Assembly (NCBI RefSeq): GCF_022867865.1
Contig: NZ_JALIEC010000002.1
Location: 1-64,000 of the forward strand
DNA from: Phaeobacter sp. J2-8
GTDB taxonomy: Bacteria > Pseudomonadota > Alphaproteobacteria > Rhodobacterales > Rhodobacteraceae
Direction: 5' to 3'
DNA length: 64,000 nt
Notes under the pieces: model-generated
What the model saw: the letters and a program-made list of their open reading frames with translations, nothing else
Told to the model about the DNA's origin: nothing
Database searches by the model: none
Position numbers and translations under genes: made by a program
Shown here: positions 47,336 to 55,290 of the stretch, one piece after another
How positions within the stretch are numbered: the first letter of the stretch is position 1
Layout of the letters: every line of letters begins with the position of its first letter

Positions 47336-48215
47336 GTGGGGTCTCTCCGGATACATAACGGGCAGCAGCGGTCAGCGCCCGGTCAAGCGCGTCGGCGCGG
47401 GGCAGGCCGCTGGCCTCGGCCGCCATATGGGCGGCCATGAAAGTGTCGCCCGCACCGGTGACACGGGTCACCAGAACCTGCGGGGGGCGATGGGTGAATG
47501 CGCCCTGTGCATCAATGTCGGCGCAGGGGCCACCGCCATCGGTGACCAAGGCACGTTTCGCGCCACGCGCCACCAGACCGGCGGCGGCGGATTCCGCATC
47601 GCCAAATTCGGTCTGGCACAGGATGCCGGCCTCTTCGCGATTGACGTACAGCACAGCACCGGGGCGGGTGACAAAGGGCATCAGCCGCTCGGCCTTGCCC
47701 GGGGACGCCGGTGCCACCCGCAGATCTGCTGCGGCAAAGACCGGGTCGCGGGAAATCTTGCCCAACAGGTGCTCTGTCAAATTGCCATCCAGCGCGATCA
47801 AACCGGAATAGGGCGCCGCGGCGCTGCCAAGACGGCCATCAACCAGCGGGCGCAGGATCTTGTCATCTGCGGCCTCAAGCGAATGGGCATCCGCAATCGC
47901 GGCAATCAGCCCGTTCGCGCCTTCGACGGCCATATAACGGTCGGTCGGCAAATCATCAGAGCGATAGATCCATTGGCAATCCAATCCCAAATCGCCACAT
48001 TCCGCGATCAACACGTCGCCCAGGACATCCCGGCCCACGGCGCTCAGCAACGCGGGGCGCATTCCGAAACGCGCCAGCGTCATTGCAATGTTCAGCGCAA
48101 CACCGCCGGGGATCTGACTGATCCGGCCGGGCACATCCGATCCAACACGCATGACCGAGGCAGACCGCCCGATCACATCCCAAAGCACAGAGCCAATACA
48201 AAGAACGTTCACCAT
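47328..48215 (-). CDS. psuK: Pseudouridine kinase (PfkB family)
   Basis: Encodes 295 residues. The PfkB signature 1 is PGGVALNIAMTLARFG and signature 2, with the catalytic Asp, is VTRVTGAGDTFMAAHMAAE. It phosphorylates pseudouridine for the overlapping glycosidase. Substrate is assigned from this neighbour. The ATG at 48215 is the family start. Confidence 0.88.
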   Translation of the reverse strand: MVNVLCIGSVLWDVIGRSASVMRVGSDVPGRISQIPGGVALNIAMTLARFGMRPALLSAVGRDVLGDVLIAECGDLGLDCQWIYRSDDLPTDRYMAVEGANGLIAAIADAHSLEAADDKILRPLVDGRLGSAAAPYSGLIALDGNLTEHLLGKISRDPVFAAADLRVAPASPGKAERLMPFVTRPGAVLYVNREEAGILCQTEFGDAESAAAGLVARGAKRALVTDGGGPCADIDAQGAFTHRPPQVLVTRVTGAGDTFMAAHMAAEASGLPRADALDRALTAAARYVSGETPHD

Positions 48216-48323
48216 GCGGCCCTTTTGGCGTGAAACTTTTTTGCCTGCAAGCCGTAGCTTGTAGTTGTAACCGAGGCGTATCATGGCAAGCTGCGCCCAC
48301 ATCCAACGCGAGGGAGACGCGGA

Positions 48324-49439
48324 ATGATCCGTCTAATGGCAACAGTAATGACGTTTATGGCTGGGCTGGTCGCCGGGGCGACCCAGGCACATGAGGTCAT
48401 GCCCACCATTGCCGACCTGAGCATATCAGATGGGGCGGCAGTGTTGGAATTGCGCCTGAATGCCGAGGCATTTGCCGCCGGTGTCGATCTGGACGGGCTG
48501 GAGGATACGGATACCACCGATCGTTCTGCGGCATATGATGCGTTGCGCGCATTGCCGCCCGAAGAAATGGCCACACGCATGGCACCGGTCGCTGCGCGTA
48601 TCGCGCGCGAAATTCAGCTGTTGAATGGCGATGCATCTGTGGTCTTGACGGTAGAGGATCTGGCAATCGGGGAATTGGGCAATGTGGACTTTGCCCGCGA
48701 AAGCAGCCTGACATTGCGCGGCGCGCTGGACGCGCCTCAGGCGGCACTTGTTCTGAATTGGCCAGAGGGCTATGGCACGCTGGTCTTGCGTCAAATCGGA
48801 CCGGAAGATCCCTATACCGGCATTATCGAAGGTGGCGGCACAAGCGGTGCGATCCATCCCGCCGGGGGCGATGCCAAATCGGGATTTGGGGTTTTTGCCG
48901 AATATATTCCGGTGGGTTTCGATCATATCCTGCCAAAAGGGCTGGATCATATCCTGTTTGTTCTGGGGCTGTTTTTCCTGACAACCCAGCTTGGCCCATT
49001 GTTGTGGCAGATCACGGCCTTTACCGCCGCTCATACGGTAACTTTGGCGCTGGGGGCGCTGGGGATTGTGTCGGTGCCGGGCTATATCGTCGAACCGATT
49101 ATCGCCGCATCCATCGTTTATGTCGCTGTCGAGAATATACTTTCCCCGAAAATGCACGCCTGGCGTCCGGTGGTCGTCTTCTGTTTCGGGCTTTTGCATG
49201 GTCTGGGGTTTGCCAGCGTTCTGGGCGAATTCGGATTGCCCGAGGGGCAGTTCATTCCGGCGCTGCTGGGCTTTAATGTCGGGGTCGAACTGGGCCAGTT
49301 GACGGTGATTGCGCTGGCCTTCCTGGCGGTGGGGCTGTGGTTCGGGCGCAAGTCGTTCTATCGGCCCTATATTGCGGTCCCGGCCTCTGTCGTGATCGCC
49401 ATGGTCGGGGCATATTGGTGTGTTGAGCGGGTGATCTGA
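48324..49439 (+). CDS. HupE/UreJ-type membrane protein
   Basis: Encodes 371 residues. A signal peptide (MATVMTFMAGLVAGATQAHE) precedes a periplasmic domain of about 170 residues; the C-terminal half has the HupE/UreJ pattern (GFDHILPKGLDHILFVLGLF, AHTVTLALGAL, LHGLGFASVLGEFG) with six helices. Relatives act in nickel or cobalt supply, but no hydrogenase or urease is near, so metal and role are open. Confidence 0.85.
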   Translation: MIRLMATVMTFMAGLVAGATQAHEVMPTIADLSISDGAAVLELRLNAEAFAAGVDLDGLEDTDTTDRSAAYDALRALPPEEMATRMAPVAARIAREIQLLNGDASVVLTVEDLAIGELGNVDFARESSLTLRGALDAPQAALVLNWPEGYGTLVLRQIGPEDPYTGIIEGGGTSGAIHPAGGDAKSGFGVFAEYIPVGFDHILPKGLDHILFVLGLFFLTTQLGPLLWQITAFTAAHTVTLALGALGIVSVPGYIVEPIIAASIVYVAVENILSPKMHAWRPVVVFCFGLLHGLGFASVLGEFGLPEGQFIPALLGFNVGVELGQLTVIALAFLAVGLWFGRKSFYRPYIAVPASVVIAMVGAYWCVERVI

Positions 49440-49477
49440 GCCTGTCAGACCCCCAGCACAATGGAATTGGCCGCCCC

Positions 49478-50260
49478 TCAGGCGGCCAGTTCAACCCAGA
49501 CCGGAACGTGGTCCGATGGTTTTTCCCGACCGCGAATGGCGCTGTCGATCTGGCAATCGACCAGCATATCGGCGCAATCCGGTGTCAGCAGGAAATGGTC
49601 AATGCGAATGCCGTTATTGCGCTGCCAGGCACCGGCCTGATAGTCCCAGAACGAATAATGCTCGGGCTGGCTATTGCGGGCACGGAACGCTTCTGTGAAT
49701 CCCAAATTGACGATCCGACGGAAAGCCGCGCGGCTTTCAGGTCGAAAAAGCGCATCCTCTGTCCATTGCTGGGGGCTGGCTGCATCTTCTGATTGCGGAA
49801 TGATGTTGAAGTCACCCGTAATAAGTGCGGGCATTTCAGTGCACATCAGCTGCCCTGCACGATGGTGCAGGCGTTCCATCCAGGCCAGTTTATAGTCGTA
49901 TTTCGGACCCGGCACCGGGTTGCCATTCGGAAGATACAGCCCGCATAGCCGAATGGCCTGGCTGTCGCCCATAACGGTGGCCTCGATCCAGCGGGCCTGT
50001 TCGTCACTGTCGTCGCCGGGCAGGCCGCGAGTGACGTCTTCCAGTGGTAAACGCGATAGAATCGCGACGCCGTTGAAACTTTTTTGCCCATGGGTTTCAA
50101 CGATATACCCCATATCCTCAAAGTGTTCGCGCGGAAATGCATCATCAATTGATTTGATTTCCTGTAGAATGGCCACATCCGGCGCGGCTTCTTTCAGCCA
50201 ATCGGTCAAGGCGCCAATGCGCGCTTTAATGCCATTAATGTTGAATGTCGCAATCTTCAT
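49478..50260 (-). CDS. xth: Exodeoxyribonuclease III
   Basis: Encodes 260 residues. AP-endonuclease fold with MKIATFNINGIKARIGALTD, LQEIKS (metal-binding Glu), ALITGDFNI and the C-terminal SDHVPVWVEL. It removes 3' damage and cuts abasic sites in DNA repair. The ATG is preceded by GAGGACGC. Confidence 0.93.
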   Translation of the reverse strand: MKIATFNINGIKARIGALTDWLKEAAPDVAILQEIKSIDDAFPREHFEDMGYIVETHGQKSFNGVAILSRLPLEDVTRGLPGDDSDEQARWIEATVMGDSQAIRLCGLYLPNGNPVPGPKYDYKLAWMERLHHRAGQLMCTEMPALITGDFNIIPQSEDAASPQQWTEDALFRPESRAAFRRIVNLGFTEAFRARNSQPEHYSFWDYQAGAWQRNNGIRIDHFLLTPDCADMLVDCQIDSAIRGREKPSDHVPVWVELAA

Positions 50261-50452
50261 AGCGTCCTCCATTGGCACCGACGTAGCCTTAGGAATGGGG
50301 CGGGGACAAGCGAAAATATTTACCAAACGATTGGTCGATTCGGGCCGGTTTCTGGATTCAACCCGCTTTTTTCGGGGATTGAATGCCGCGCAATATATTT
50401 GTGCGAAGTATGTTTTCGTTTTTATTCACAGGTAACTGCATACCATATCTTG

Positions 50453-50475
50453 TGTGGATAACTGACTTATCCACA
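50453..50475. promoter_or_regulatory. Inverted pair of perfect DnaA-box sequences
   Basis: TGTGGATAA, five bases, TTATCCACA: two exact consensus DnaA boxes facing each other, forming a 23-bp palindrome. A third box-like TTATTCACA (one mismatch) is at 50422-50430. AT-rich sequence follows (50477-50500). The site is about 90 bases before the small peptide gene. It could be a DnaA-dependent control or titration site, or a palindromic operator of another factor that resembles the DnaA box. Confidence 0.6.
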
Positions 50476-50560
50476 AGCTATAGTTGAAATTAATATTGAA
50501 ATGCCCGGTTAAGAGGAGAATTCTGATTGCGGTACTGATGCCGATAACCAGGAGAAAATC

Positions 50561-50734
50561 ATGCTGGCACTTGTTCAAGAAACAGTTAACGAAACCCAAA
50601 CCGAAGAGCTGGTCATCGAGACCACAGAGATCGCAACAGGCGATCACGTCGACACAATGATGTGCTGCTCGGTTGACGATGGCACCGACATGTTTGGCGG
50701 TGACCAGGTCCAAGCGATGATGTGCTGCTCGTAA
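50561..50734 (+). CDS. Cys-rich double-repeat peptide, candidate modified-peptide precursor
   Basis: Encodes 57 residues; a perfectly placed AGGAG ribosome-binding site is 7 bases before the ATG. Residues 1-28 are acidic, with about seven Glu (VQETVNETQTEELVIETTE), like a leader. The C-terminal part holds two repeats, GDHVDTMMCCS and GDQVQAMMCCS, separated by VDDGTDMFG; the second ends the protein. All four Cys lie in the two CCS motifs. No signal peptide or transmembrane segment. The pattern (acidic leader, repeated Cys-rich core at the C-terminus) is that of a RiPP precursor. I do not recognise the family. Confidence 0.75.
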   Translation: MLALVQETVNETQTEELVIETTEIATGDHVDTMMCCSVDDGTDMFGGDQVQAMMCCS

Positions 50735-50794
50735 GAGCGCCATCGTCCTAACGCCCGGGCCGGGCGCATTTCAGACATTCCGGAGGACCAAGTG

Positions 50795-51889
50795 ATGTCG
50801 AACGTTGTCTATTTGAATGTGCCCGGCCCCAAGGAACGCGGAGCGGCGCGCACTGGCGCGCTGGTCCGCGCCTTTGCCCGCCACCGGCGTGGCCCCGAAG
50901 ATGTGTTCTGGCTGAAGGAAAACGCCGAACTTCTGAACATCCTCGAAAATACCGGCCAGGACCTGCCCGAAATGTGGATGGAACCCTATGCGGCGTTCTA
51001 TGCAAACGCGGGCGAGAAATTGGCCTTTTTCCCACAATATTACCGGTTCATTCTGTCCCTGACGCTCGACCTCGAGGCGTTGGGAATGGCGGGTGATCAG
51101 GCCAAATCGCTTTGTGCCTGGGCTGTTCGCCAGGATCTTGCGGGGTATGAAACCTCGGATATTCAGCGTCTGGAGGCATTTCGCCTGATGCAGCGACGCG
51201 GATTTGATCCATTACAGGACAAAGGTGCCGCAGAAGCGCGTCTACGTGACTTTATTTCGCGTCCAGAACGCTTTGCATTGCCCAATAAGAAGGCTGCTTT
51301 TGAGCTGACGCATATCGTATTCTACCTGTCAGAATACGGTCGGAAATCGCCAGAGCTCGGCCAGAACGAATTGCGCGCATTGGAAAATGCAGGAATTTTG
51401 GCGTTTTTGGACGGAAACCTTGATCTTCTTGCTGAGGTTTGTGTCGCAATGCGCTATGCAGGGCACAACCCTTCCGGTATCTGGGAAGATTGGGTCGCGC
51501 AAAAGATGAACGAGATCGAGGTGACAGACATGGGTGAGGGCACCCCCCAACAGATCCCGATGGCCGATTGCTATCACGAGTTTCTGACGTCTTCCTGGCT
51601 GGCCGGGACGCGCGACGAAACGCTGTTTGCGCAGGTTCCGCCGCATGGCAAAACCGCCAGCCTTGGCTTTCAGCGTCCGAATGCCCGGCGCGGCGCGTTG
51701 CGGGAAATCTCGGTTCAACTTTACCGGATGGGGGACGAGCGGCGCGACGTTTGGGGCGCGATGCGCAACCGGATAGATGCCGCCCTTACCGATCCGGCCC
51801 GCCATCGCCTGGCACAGGCCGAAGCCTCGACCCGGCAATTTGATGCGTTTTTCGAAGATTTCGCCCGCGCCCGCAGGATCAGCGCATGA
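50795..51889 (+). CDS. Unknown helical protein beside the repeat peptide (putative maturation protein)
   Basis: Encodes 364 residues, predicted mostly helical and soluble. No catalytic domain is recognised. Distinct motifs: ELTHIVFYLSEYG (170-182), DLLAEVCVAMRYAG (210-223) and CYHEFLTSSWLAG (259-271). His173, Glu214, His261 and Glu262 could bind metal. The LTHxxFY motif recalls proteins of unknown function (DUF6895/DUF6902-type), from memory only. The ATG, with GGAGG 8 bases before, follows the peptide gene by 60 bases; it overlaps the transporter gene by 4. A role in modifying the peptide is inferred from position. Confidence 0.75.
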   Translation: MSNVVYLNVPGPKERGAARTGALVRAFARHRRGPEDVFWLKENAELLNILENTGQDLPEMWMEPYAAFYANAGEKLAFFPQYYRFILSLTLDLEALGMAGDQAKSLCAWAVRQDLAGYETSDIQRLEAFRLMQRRGFDPLQDKGAAEARLRDFISRPERFALPNKKAAFELTHIVFYLSEYGRKSPELGQNELRALENAGILAFLDGNLDLLAEVCVAMRYAGHNPSGIWEDWVAQKMNEIEVTDMGEGTPQQIPMADCYHEFLTSSWLAGTRDETLFAQVPPHGKTASLGFQRPNARRGALREISVQLYRMGDERRDVWGAMRNRIDAALTDPARHRLAQAEASTRQFDAFFEDFARARRISA

Positions 51890-52839
51890 ACCATGTCGCC
51901 TGGCGCATATCGCTACCGATGCTCAGCACCGTGCTGGTTGTGGCCTATACTTTGTTGATCACCTGTTCGGATGCGATCACAAAATACCTGGCGCAAAGCT
52001 ACAAGGCACCACAATTGCTGTGCATTGTTGCGCTTTTGATTGTGGTGATGTCGCTGGGAAGTGGCCGGATTCAGGGCAACAAGGGTAGCCTGCGCACCTC
52101 TTGTCCCGGGGCAATGGCCTGGCGGGCGGGGCTGACGGTTCTGGCGACGGTCATGTTCTTTAACGCACTGGCCACATTGGTATTTGCCGAGGTTTTTGTC
52201 TTCATCGCGCTGGTGCCTTTGTTGTCGGCGATGATGTCGGGTCCGATCCTGGGCGAACATGTGCGATTGTCGGCCTGGATTGCGCTTGGCCTCGGGTTTG
52301 TTGGCGTGTTGTTCATGGTGGACATCAGCCTGTCGGGGATCAGTAAGGGCCATATCTGTGCCTTTGTCGGATCGGTCTCCGGTACGGCGTCGATTGTTCT
52401 GGCGCGGTATATTGGCCGCCGCGAGGACAATTCGCTTGCACAGGTGTTCTATCCCCAAGCGGCGGTCTTTTTGTCGATGCTGATTTTGGCACCATTTGGC
52501 TGGCAGCCGATGTCGCTGTTTGATCTGGCTTTGTCGGCGGCCTGTGCGGTGGTGTTGTTTTCTGCGCGGCTGCTCTTGGTGATCGCATTACGGCATTTGG
52601 CGGCCTATGTGGTGACACCGTTGATGAACCTTCAGTTCGTCTGGATGGTGTTGATTGGTCTGGTCTTTTTCAACGAGGTCCCGGCGTTCAGCACGTTTGT
52701 CGGGGCGGTGGTTGTGATGGTTTCCGGCCTCTATCTGGCGCTGGACAAGGACAGCGGCGCACGGTCGCTTGGCGCCACAGCGCCAGATCGCACAGCCGAT
52801 GCACCGGACGCCCGCCTGCGGCTACGCACCCAAAGCTAG
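51886..52839 (+). CDS. EamA/DMT-family transporter
   Basis: Encodes 317 residues with about ten transmembrane helices in two EamA halves. It starts MNHVAWRISLPMLSTVLVVA and ends in a polar Asp/Arg tail. DMT transporters usually export small metabolites such as amino acids, dipeptides or cofactors. It overlaps the preceding unknown gene by 4 bases (ATGA), so it is co-expressed with it and may export the product of this locus. Confidence 0.87.
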   Translation: MNHVAWRISLPMLSTVLVVAYTLLITCSDAITKYLAQSYKAPQLLCIVALLIVVMSLGSGRIQGNKGSLRTSCPGAMAWRAGLTVLATVMFFNALATLVFAEVFVFIALVPLLSAMMSGPILGEHVRLSAWIALGLGFVGVLFMVDISLSGISKGHICAFVGSVSGTASIVLARYIGRREDNSLAQVFYPQAAVFLSMLILAPFGWQPMSLFDLALSAACAVVLFSARLLLVIALRHLAAYVVTPLMNLQFVWMVLIGLVFFNEVPAFSTFVGAVVVMVSGLYLALDKDSGARSLGATAPDRTADAPDARLRLRTQS

Positions 52840-52881
52840 TCCGTGCATTCCAGCCGGTAAGCCCGGCTGGAGAGATTTGAT

Positions 52882-53205
52882 TCAAATCGAAAACGACGTG
52901 CCGCAGCCGCAGGAGGCGGTGGCATTGGGGTTTTCGATCACGAACCGCGCCCCGATCAATTCTTCGCTGAAATCAATGACCGCCGAGGCCAAAAACGGCA
53001 GCGATACCGCGTCGACCACCACTTTTTCACCATTGCTTTCCAGCACCAGATCGTCGGTTTCGGCGCTGTCGAGACGAATATCGTACTGAAATCCCGAACA
53101 TCCGCCGCCCTCGACAGCCACGCGAAGCGCCTTGCCCGCAGCGGCGGCACCAATTTCCGACAACCGTTCAAACGCACGTTCGGTCACTTTCGGCGGCAAT
53201 TGCAT
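52882..53205 (-). CDS. erpA: A-type iron-sulfur cluster carrier (ErpA/IscA family)
   Basis: Encodes 107 residues. The three cluster-binding cysteines are in EGGGCSGFQYDI and TASCGCGTSFSI, as in HesB/IscA/ErpA. It hands [2Fe-2S] or [4Fe-4S] clusters to apoproteins. The start is MQLPPKVTERAFERLSEIGA. It is divergent to dgt, the usual order in this bacterial group. Confidence 0.93.
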   Translation of the reverse strand: MQLPPKVTERAFERLSEIGAAAAGKALRVAVEGGGCSGFQYDIRLDSAETDDLVLESNGEKVVVDAVSLPFLASAVIDFSEELIGARFVIENPNATASCGCGTSFSI

Positions 53206-53308
53206 CACATATCTCCGGTATTTAGGTGATTTCGCCAGCATTGGGCGGTTTTCACATGTCTCGGAGTACAATATAGAAACCCGGCACGCCATCAGCAAGG
53301 AGCCAGCG

Positions 53309-54457
53309 ATGCATGCCCCATATGCATCCCGTCCGGATCAATCGCGCGGGAGGCTTGTTTCAGAATTCGAAAGCCATTTTCGTTCGTGTTTTCAACGGGA
53401 TAGAGATCGAATTATTCATTCGAGCGCCTTTCGCAGATTGAAACACAAGACCCAGGTTTTTGTCGAACATGAGGGCGATTATTATCGCACCCGTCTGACC
53501 CATTCCATTGAGGTCGCTCAGGTGGCCCGCACCATTGCGGGCGCTTTGGGGCTTAACCAGGAGCTGACCGAGGCCGTGGCCCTGGCGCATGACCTTGGCC
53601 ATACGCCATTTGGCCATACCGGCGAGGATGTGCTGGATGAACTGATGGCGCCTTATGGTGGCTTTGATCACAATGCCCAGGCGCTGCGCATCGTCACCTC
53701 GCTTGAACTGCATTACGCCGAATTTGACGGGTTGAACCTGACCTGGGAAACCCTTGAAGCGATTGCAAAACATAATGGTCCGGTCTTGGGCGAACTGCCT
53801 TGGGCTTTGACGGAATACAACCGATTCCACGATCTGGAATTGCACACACACGCCAGCGCCGAAGCCCAGGTTGCGGCCATTTCCGATGACGTCGCTTATA
53901 ACAACCATGATCTGCATGACGGTCTGCGGGCCTGCCTGTTCAGCGAAGACGACATTTGCCATCTGCCGATTGTTGGACCGGCCTTTGCCGTGGTCGACCG
54001 CAAGTATCCGGGGCTGGAGAAAAATCGTAGACGCCACGAAGGGTTGCGCCGGGTTTTTGGTGTGATGGTCGAAGACGTGATAGACACATCGCGCCAGCTT
54101 TTGGACGAATGTGGCGCGACATCGGCCCAAGGGATCCGTGATTTGCCGACACCGGTTATCCGGTTTTCAGATGCGCTGTGGCAGGATTTGCAACTGATCC
54201 GCAGCTTTTTGTTTGAACGCATGTACCGCGCGCCGGACGTGATGAAAGTCCGCGAAGAGGTGGGCCAGGCGGTGCAGGATCTGTTTGCGATCTATATGAA
54301 GTCGCCGGAACATCTGCCATTGGCCTGGCAGGCGGCCCTGGCGGAAAACCCCGAAGATATGGTGCTGCGGGCGCGCTGCGTGTCGGATTACATCGCCGGC
54401 ATGACCGACCGCTTTGCCCTGCAATCGCAACGCCAAATGGGCGCGATCCGGGATTAA
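53309..54457 (+). CDS. dgt: Deoxyguanosinetriphosphate triphosphohydrolase-like protein
   Basis: Encodes 382 residues, the short Dgt-like type. The HD metal site is in RLTHSIEVAQVARTIA and ALAHDLGHTPFGHTGED (HD motif), with the further Asp in ISDDVAYNNHDLHDG. It hydrolyses dNTPs to nucleoside and tripolyphosphate. The ATG chosen has AAGGAG before it. Confidence 0.92.
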   Translation: MHAPYASRPDQSRGRLVSEFESHFRSCFQRDRDRIIHSSAFRRLKHKTQVFVEHEGDYYRTRLTHSIEVAQVARTIAGALGLNQELTEAVALAHDLGHTPFGHTGEDVLDELMAPYGGFDHNAQALRIVTSLELHYAEFDGLNLTWETLEAIAKHNGPVLGELPWALTEYNRFHDLELHTHASAEAQVAAISDDVAYNNHDLHDGLRACLFSEDDICHLPIVGPAFAVVDRKYPGLEKNRRRHEGLRRVFGVMVEDVIDTSRQLLDECGATSAQGIRDLPTPVIRFSDALWQDLQLIRSFLFERMYRAPDVMKVREEVGQAVQDLFAIYMKSPEHLPLAWQAALAENPEDMVLRARCVSDYIAGMTDRFALQSQRQMGAIRD

Positions 54458-54535
54458 CTTCGTCACAAAAGCGACGGTTGTTTTGTCTAGCAAATTGAAC
54501 GTAAATATTAGGTGATTATTTCTGTAGGTCATTTC

Positions 54536-55171
54536 GTGGTCAAATCTGCCCTTTTTCCCGGAAAGAATTGCCTCGTGATCGGGGCGGCGCACCCCATCGG
54601 GCGGGCGATGTGCCTGCGTCTGGTTGATCAGGGCGGATTTGTGATTGCCGTCGATTTTGACGAAGACGCGGTACAGGACCTGGCCAGCCTGCGGTCAGAC
54701 CGGATTGCGCCGCTGGCGATGTCATTGGCGGATTGTGACGGGCTGGATCATCTGGCCGCGCATTGGGCGGATGACCCGTTGCATGTCTTGGTGATGGCGC
54801 AGGCCTTGAATGGCGCGGCGGATCTTGGCGCGACGTTGACGTCGATTGAACACACAACCAAAAGCCTGGCCTCGGCGCTTGCGGCTTCGGATGGTGCGGC
54901 ATTGGTGCTGTTTGCCGTCCCGGACGAGGGCGGCAAGGCCAGTGGGCGCGCGGCGGCGGCGGCCCTGGCAACATTGACGGGCGATCTGGCGGCGACCGGT
55001 GTGCGGATCAATGCGCTGATGCTGCATTCCGCTGCCCTGCAAAGCGGGGCGTTCGATCAGATTTGCACCACGGCAATGATGATGGCCTTGCCCATGGCGC
55101 GTGCGGTCAGTGGCTCTGTGCTGCCGGTGGGGCGGCATGGCCTCAGGCTGAATGCATCGCCTGCGGAATGA
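54536..55171 (+). CDS. Degenerate short-chain dehydrogenase-like protein
   Basis: Encodes about 211 residues (start at GTG preceded by AGG; an earlier GTG at 54512 has no ribosome-binding site). The Rossmann start is NCLVIGAAHPIGRAMCLRLV, but the catalytic Tyr-x-x-x-Lys of active SDR enzymes is absent; that region reads SGRAAAAALATL. It ends in PVGRHGLRLNASPAE. It may be an inactive or non-catalytic member; the gene sits between dgt and argS. Confidence 0.7.
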   Translation: MVKSALFPGKNCLVIGAAHPIGRAMCLRLVDQGGFVIAVDFDEDAVQDLASLRSDRIAPLAMSLADCDGLDHLAAHWADDPLHVLVMAQALNGAADLGATLTSIEHTTKSLASALAASDGAALVLFAVPDEGGKASGRAAAAALATLTGDLAATGVRINALMLHSAALQSGAFDQICTTAMMMALPMARAVSGSVLPVGRHGLRLNASPAE

Positions 55172-55290
55172 CCGGCCCCGAATGCTTGTTCCCGAATGAC
55201 CGTTTCGGAATGACTGCTCCGGCGTGGCCAGCTTGGATTGACTGAGGCGCGCGGCGTGATACACCGCCATTCAGCACAAAGGACCAAAAA

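Noticed and set aside
50422-50475. Chromosome or plasmid replication origin
   Set aside because: Only three DnaA-like boxes and no repA/dnaA/parA or typical origin genes are near; xth and a peptide gene flank it.
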